Below are positions 20,285 to 25,237 of a DNA stretch of 25,237 nucleotides, one piece after another; position 1 is the first letter of the stretch; every line of letters begins with the position of its first letter. The translations under genes were made by a program, and so were the position numbers. A model generated the notes under the pieces. It searched no databases. It was not told the DNA's origin and saw nothing but the letters and a program-made list of their open reading frames with translations. This DNA comes from Apostichopus parvimensis (lineage: Eukaryota; Echinodermata; Holothuroidea; Aspidochirotida; Stichopodidae), in contig KN885434.1 of the NCBI GenBank assembly GCA_000934455.1, positions 42,101 to 67,337 on the forward strand. Reading direction: 5' to 3'.

Positions 20285-23200
20285 CTGACAAATGAGATAT
20301 TAAAATATTCATGATTATAACAACACTTATACGTAGGTGGACTTTTAACATCTAAATTTAGCAAAGCTGAGCTGAAATTCGGAATGTAAAATTTAAATTC
20401 ATCATTAAAATAAAGAAAAGACCTAACCCAATGTAGAAAGCATTAGTAATAGCAACAAATGAGACATTTTATTACCGAAAGTGAAAAAATGTACAGTTTT
20501 TTTGTTAGGAACAGCCAATCTTAAAGATGAGAGCTCTACGGTTTAAGTTCAACTTTGAGAAAACAACCTTGTACAATTTATAAAGCTGATTAGAAGATGT
20601 TAGAAGATGTACGAGTTGGCAAAATCAATCTTGCTGTTACTTCCAGCTAGTTTGAGTGAAGTGACTCACATGTACATAAAGAGTACATTTAATATATGGT
20701 TGCATAAAATCCCACATCCTATGCTTCAAGGTCTGGGAGGAACAGCCACCAAAAATGAGGTTTTAAGACCCCGTACATGGAATTTTCCCATTTACTGTAA
20801 ATATTTGTGCGTTACCAGATGGCTTGGACAAGTAGGAATGGCAACATTACGTACCTGATCACTGGATAAATGGGGATTTAAAAATTGTTTCCCTTTGAAA
20901 GTCAACAATGCATACAGGCTTCAGTATCTTTAGAAAAAGACCTTATCTTAGAAGGTGCAGAAATGGTCACCGAAAAACTATCAGAAAGTCCTGTGATATT
21001 TACTAGTGAGATCAGAGTGATGACTATAATATAAACCACTCACTTGCCCTTGAGAAATTCCTTTACACACTCGGGGGGGGGGGGGGGGGTACGGTAGGGG
21101 GTGGAGGTTCCTTGCATACAGGAAAGACCTTTTATCATTCCCCAGTGTAAAATTACATTCCAAGAGCAAGCCACTAGTACAAAGTGAGATAAATATGGTA
21201 CTACTCGTGATACACATTAAGTACTTGGTAGGAGCCGAGAGTGTGTTACTTGAGCTGATAGTCTATCTAAATAATGACAAGGCGTTAGGGTGTCGAACAT
21301 GAGCCTACATATAATTAATACTCTTGGCAAATAGCGAGATATCACTATCGTAACCATTTCTGTCACGGAAGAAGTTACAAACAACTTGTCACTTTTGGTC
21401 GAGGAAAGGATTACATACCTGGTCTTCCAAATCTCTAATCTCTCTCATAATACTGCCTGTATCTTCAACTGTCTTGATAAGCTGGTCAAAGCTCTATAGA
21501 ATAGAAACGGTTATATATCATATATTTATTTTCTGTTATTTTGATGGATGACTTGACCAATGAATGAAAAGTAGCTCTTTAGTAGCGACTTGTCATGATC
21601 AGTAACTAATATTGCACTGGAAGGGAAGAGGCATTACTAATCCTTGTCTAATATTGCACGAGTAGGGAAGAGGCATTACTAATCCTTGTCTAATATTGCA
21701 CGAGTAGGGAAGAGGCATTAATAATCCTTGTCTAATATTGCACGAGTAGGGAAGAGGCTTTTCTAATCCTTGTATGATATTGTCTAATTTGAAAATACTG
21801 CTGAACCTTACCTCGTGTAAGCTCGCTAAGAACTTGTAAGCTTTTCTGACAGATTCATCTTTCTTGGCATCCTGCGAATATAAAAATGAACGTTATTTCA
21901 AATAGTTTGTGCTAATTTAAATCTATGCCATATTAACTATTTGCAAACCAATGCAGTTCATAAACCCTTTGGCACTGTGTCTCCTTGGCAACGTATGGTA
22001 TGTGCTATATAAAACATAAATTGTAGCCCTAACATTTAATCCCCACAGGTCATTCATTAAATATGTACAGACTTCATACAATACCGACGACATTTAGTTC
22101 ATTAAATCCAGTTCGGTGATAATTCAGAGTCGCTCTTGTCTTTTAAAACTCTTCTTCGTGTCCCACATCGTAGCTAGATTTATGTCAATTTGTACTGTAG
22201 ACCTGGCAATCTTTCCCGCATCAAAGATATGATATTAATACAAGGTTGCCAATTTATTCTTTTATTTACCCTTAATTACATTGTTGCCAGATACTTGATA
22301 CAAGGTTGCTAATTTAATCTTTTATTTACCCTTAATTACATTGTTGCCAGATACTTGATACAAGGTTGCCAAGTTTAATCTTTTATTTACTCTTAATTAC
22401 ATTGTTGCCAGATACTTGACAATGTTGCCAATTTAATCTTTTATCATCTTTAATTACATATATGCCAGATACTTGATACAAGGTTGCCAATTTACTCTTT
22501 TATTTATAAGATCAATACATATAAACAGATACATACCTTAAAGATCATTTCATCAGTAGCTGTAAAGGTTCTATTCAGTTTACCAGATGCTTGGTTGATT
22601 TCCTTCTGTAAACTTCTTGTTTCGATGAGAATCTGGACGATTTTAAGGGTAGAATTATAACAATGCATATTCATGTTCATATAATACTAGCAACCAAAAA
22701 TATTTCATGAATCCACTTGCGAAAACCCAGTAGCTCCAGTTGAAGCAGACCAAATATTATTTCGTGGTTTAATATTTCATTGTTGTTGTCATTGTGCTAC
22801 AGATTCTTAGTGAGCTTACATGACATAAAGCTAAGCAGCATTCTCTTAAAAAACAAGTACCAGATAATATCGAAAGTTTAATAAAATATAATGCTTTTAC
22901 ATCATATATTATTCGTGTTCGAGCCTTCGGTCTTATTAACATACGATGATGATCCTTTTTTGTTACTAAAAGCCCATTTGCAAAATACTGTAATTCTTTC
23001 TATTTCAAATAATTAAAAATGAAAATTCTTAAGGGTCCTGCAATTTGCACTAATATGAAAGTGTCATTTTACTGTAATCCATTAGTTAAGACTACAAATA
23101 ATGAATTACTTTTTTTTTTTTTTTTTTACAGTTATGACATTTGGTATCTGCCTTACCTAACACTTTTTATATAGGGTCTGTATCACAAACTTGAGAACTG

Positions 23201-25237
23201 ACTCTATATTCGTTTATTACTTGCCAATAATTAAATAATTTTACGACGGTAGACTTGGTAAAATCGTCCGACCTAATACAAAAGCTTCTTTGAAAATTAG
23301 GCCAACGTAAATGTTATTCTGCCACTGTATTGCCTGACATCAAAAAACTGCCCTAGGTCCAAGATTAAAAGTATCAGCTCACCTTCTCTATATCCTCTTT
23401 TTGTTTTCTGATGTTGCCAACAATTTCCATAATTCTTCGGGTGTAAGCCGAACGATTTAAATCTCTGGTCAAGGTCTTGTAGTCTTCAACCTGCCAAAGA
23501 AACATTCCAAGTATATGAGAAAAGGAAATTTCATTTCCAGTAGAAATTCTAGAAATTAAAACACAGCAAAGTGTGTAGTTCTCTATAAAACTTGACATTG
23601 CTAAGACACACACCACAGTGACGTCCCTGGCAACGAGCGTGAATGAAATGTTCCCTCACTTAGAGGCCCTCACGTGGATACAATCCACAGTGACGTCCCT
23701 GGCAACAAGCGTGAATGAAATGTTCCCTCACTAAGAGGCCCTCACGTGGATACAATCCACACTGGAGTCCCTGGCAACGAGCATGAATGAATTGTTCTCT
23801 TGTACCTTAAGGTTGACAACACTCTGGATGTTAGCTTAGAAGTTATTTCATACTTGTTTGGAGGTACGAGAATGTCTTCAGTAGAAAATTCCATAGCGAT
23901 GAATGTCTTCAGTGGAAAATTCCATAGTGATGCTGCGCTTAAATCTTGATAAACGCTTAGAACTAAGCTTTCTGATGGGCATTTGGATAACACAGGTCAA
24001 AACCTGCATGAAGGACTCAAAATTGACAAAAAACGTTTTGATTCTTTTCAAAATGAAGGCGCTGCATAGAATCCTGAGAATATGGTTCTTTACCTGTAAT
24101 AAATTGGGTAAAACCATGCAATCTTAATCTAAATACCTTCTGGTTCCCTATCACTATTCACCAGTTGGAATTCTGAAGCCTTTCCCGTCACTTACCAGTT
24201 GTTTGTAAGACTCTTCTTTGCCTTTCGTTTCTTCAGCGACCTTCTTCATCTTCTCTCTGAGGGCTCTGATATCTTCAACCTTTTTCAAGGACTCATTCTG
24301 TTCAGGATGAGGGGGAAAAAAATGTATTCATAGACCTATTCATTTATTGCCCTGGGTTTTAACAACAGAATGTAGCTTTAGACAAACTAGATATTTATTG
24401 AAATGCCTTCACGACCTCAATACATGAACATTGAACAGTAAAAGCTGGCTGAGTATGACCTCTATACTCATTAACCATCTGCGTGGCCATTAACTTCACA
24501 AAAGACTTGAAACAAAACAAACATTTTTTTCTCTAGATAGCTATTAACATATATGCAGATCAACACGCAACTTGCTTTCAAAACGAACTATAACTCTAGG
24601 CACTTGGGTATCTATTGACACATTAGATACACAGACCTTTGAATCCAAAACTATCTAGGTTGAGATACAGTCTGCATCGATTATTCCATTAAATCTGAAC
24701 ATTAGTTCATTCAATTTACCCAGAATGACTCAGATCAACATACCGTTGATAGGACAAATGTAGCTATTGATGGTTATGCAGTTGACAAATCTACAAGCCT
24801 TTCAATCCATATAGATACATACATGTATATTTGACAACTAAATGTAGTGTTACACTACACATTTGTTTAATCACTTACATCTAAATACCCTTCTATCCAT
24901 ATTAAAACAGCCAGCACACAACACCACCCACACCCTCACAAGGATATATCAATCTGAAATGTTGTTTATGGTGGATATATTAGCAGGCGTGGATATATAC
25001 TTACTATGACAATCAGGTGAATTGACAGACCTACACAACTTCAATTCAATGTCTTCATGCAGCTTAGCAACAACAGACCCAACAACACAACTTCAAAGAC
25101 AAACCTGACAGTTGTATCTGGAAACATTAAAATACATTTTTGTTGTCAAGACTCACTGCTTGTGTATCGTTTTCCTGCTGAAGTTTCTCGCACTCTGCAA
25201 TCAACGGTGTTTTGTGTTCCTCCCACTGTTTGTGTAG
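20171..25237 (-). CDS. CCDC22: CCDC22 orthologue, C-terminal seven exons (partial gene)
   Basis: CCDC22 joins CCDC93 and COMMD proteins in the CCC complex, which works with Retriever (together Commander) in endosomal recycling of membrane proteins. Minus-strand exons are 25157-25237 (5'-incomplete), 24196-24297, 23383-23490, 22537-22632, 21812-21871, 21419-21493 and 20171-20284. All six introns have GT-AG borders and fall between codons. The joined 211 residues are charged coiled coil and match the end of animal CCDC22: AYTRRIMEIVGNIRKQKEDI, then LQKEINQASGKLNRTF, DAKKDESVRKAYKFLASLHE, QLIKTVEDTGSIMREIRDLE and ELGKKTGANLEKI. The vertebrate protein, as I recall about 627 residues, has nearly the same blocks, including GNIRKQKEEI and EDTGTIMREVRDLEEQ. 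The N-terminal calponin-homology-like domain that binds COMMD proteins would lie to the right of the window. No frameshift or internal stop is seen. Confidence 0.95.
21073..21089 (+). repeat. Poly-G run of 17 in the last CCDC22 intron
   Basis: Seventeen G are followed by TACGGTAGGGGG. In the CCDC22 pre-mRNA this is a C run in the 1.13-kb intron 20285-21418, which otherwise shows no exon or repeat that I can support. Confidence 0.85.
21419..21493 (-). CDS. CCDC22: CCDC22 exon (25 codons)
   Basis: Acceptor TTCTATAG and donor GTATGT. It encodes SFDQLIKTVEDTGSIMREIR followed by DLEDQ, in frame with both neighbours. Confidence 0.95.
21606..21773. repeat. 42-bp tandem repeat, 4 units, in a CCDC22 intron
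   Basis: Four exact-length 42-bp units begin at 21606, 21648, 21690 and 21732, each CTAATATTGCAC followed by AGGGAAGAGGC and AATCCTTGT. The last three share GCACGAGTAGGG and the first has GCACTGGAAGGG. They fill half of the 318-bp intron 21494-21811. Confidence 0.93.
21812..21871 (-). CDS. CCDC22: CCDC22 exon (20 codons)
   Basis: A 60-nt exon, acceptor TTCGCAG and donor GTAAGG, encoding DAKKDESVRKAYKFLASLHE. This is a highly conserved block in the family (DAKKDDAVRKAYKYLAALHE in vertebrates, from memory). Confidence 0.95.
22237..22508. repeat. 60-bp tandem repeat, about 4.5 units, in a CCDC22 intron
   Basis: Units start at 22237, 22297, 22357, 22418 and 22475, with landmarks GATACAAGGTTGCCAATTTA and TTAATTACATTGTTGCCAGA. 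Spacing is 60, 60, 61 and 57 bp. The array lies close to the acceptor side of exon 21812-21871's upstream intron (21872-22536) and near the donor of the preceding exon. Confidence 0.93.
22537..22632 (-). CDS. CCDC22: CCDC22 exon (32 codons)
   Basis: Acceptor CGTCCAG and donor GTATGT. It encodes ILIETRSLQKEINQASGK followed by LNRTFTATDEMIFK, matching the LQKEIN.LSGKLDRTFAVTDE region of the family. Confidence 0.95.
23383..23490 (-). CDS. CCDC22: CCDC22 exon (36 codons) with the GNIRKQKEDI motif
   Basis: Bounded by acceptor TTTGGCAG and donor GTGAGC. It carries the most diagnostic block, SAYTRRIMEIVGNIRKQKED, nearly identical to vertebrate CCDC22. Confidence 0.96.
23614..23800. repeat. 72-bp tandem repeat, about 2.6 units, in a CCDC22 intron
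   Basis: Units start at 23614, 23686 and 23758 (exact 72-bp spacing). Landmarks are GTCCCTGGCAACGAGC, GTGAATGAAATGTTCCCTCA and GAGGCCCTCACGTGGATACA. The third unit is partial and more diverged. It lies in intron 23491-24195. Confidence 0.92.
23870..23931. repeat. 31-bp direct duplication in a CCDC22 intron
   Basis: Two adjacent 31-bp units, GAATGTCTTCAGT followed by GGAAAATTCCATAG.GAT, differ at two positions (AGTAG/AGTGG and AGCGAT/AGTGAT). Confidence 0.9.
24196..24297 (-). CDS. CCDC22: CCDC22 exon (34 codons)
   Basis: It starts after an AACAG acceptor and ends CAACTG|GTAAGT. It encodes a Lys/Glu-rich coiled coil running from NESLKKVEDIRALREK to KGKEESYKQL, and is in frame with both neighbours. 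Confidence 0.92.
24298..25156 (-). other. CCDC22 intron without visible structure
   Basis: An 859-bp intron between the first two exons in the window. It is AT-rich and I see no exon, tandem array or element in it. The intron at 22633-23382 is likewise empty apart from an 18-base T run near 23110-23127. Confidence 0.7.
25157..25237 (-). CDS. CCDC22: CCDC22 exon, first in window (27 codons, cut by window edge)
   Basis: This exon encodes LHKQWEEHKTPLIAECEKLQ and then QENDTQA, before the donor GTGAGT at 25151-25156. The upstream end is not visible. The QWEEH..PL string corresponds to the QWEKHR.PL region of vertebrate CCDC22. Confidence 0.88.

Noticed and set aside
20607..20858. 83-codon plus-strand frame
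   Set aside because: It lies in an intron of CCDC22 on the opposite strand, with no domain or codon signal.
23742..24127. Overlapping frames on both strands, up to 83 codons
   Set aside because: They lie in the CCDC22 intron 23491-24195 and partly translate the 72-bp and 31-bp repeats.

Overview
The window is metazoan nuclear DNA, AT-rich and mostly non-coding. It shows spliced exons with GT-AG borders and pyrimidine-tract acceptors, several different minisatellites, poly-G runs and small hAT-like elements. The one protein I can place by family is CCDC22, a eukaryotic coiled-coil protein. Repeated TAGGCCT strings and a dispersed GACCCCTGGTGACCCC repeat suggest a marine invertebrate, perhaps an echinoderm such as a sea cucumber. 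That placement is inference and only moderately secure.

Layout. (1) Positions 1-8527 hold no gene I can support. They contain a 329-bp hAT-like MITE (4275-4603), a G-rich minisatellite (about 6901-7290) and poly-G runs. (2) Positions 8528-19486 are a direct tandem duplication. Copy A (8528-13171) and copy B (14631-19486) are separated by a 54/56-bp minisatellite (13172-14630). Each copy carries one small plus-strand gene with an uninterrupted coding region: 121 codons at 11194-11559 and 114 codons at 16199-16543. Each gene has a conserved upstream acceptor, an ATTAAA signal and a downstream hAT-like MITE. Copy A has about 1.14 kb that B lacks, and B has about 1.17 kb that A lacks. (3) Positions 20171-25237 hold the last seven exons of a minus-strand CCDC22 orthologue. 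They encode 211 residues of the C-terminal coiled-coil part, with introns carrying 42-, 60- and 72-bp tandem repeats. The 5' part of that gene lies beyond the right edge.

The most unusual signal is the paralogous pair. The flanking non-coding DNA is about 95-97% identical between copies in the 8.5-9.1 kb stretch. The coding regions are only about 79% identical over 95 ungapped codons. By hand count about 36 of those codons differ by an amino-acid replacement and only about 5 are purely synonymous. That is the mark of diversifying selection on a small protein without a recognisable family, signal peptide or membrane segment. The genes and CCDC22 converge tail to tail, and nothing in the sequence links their functions.
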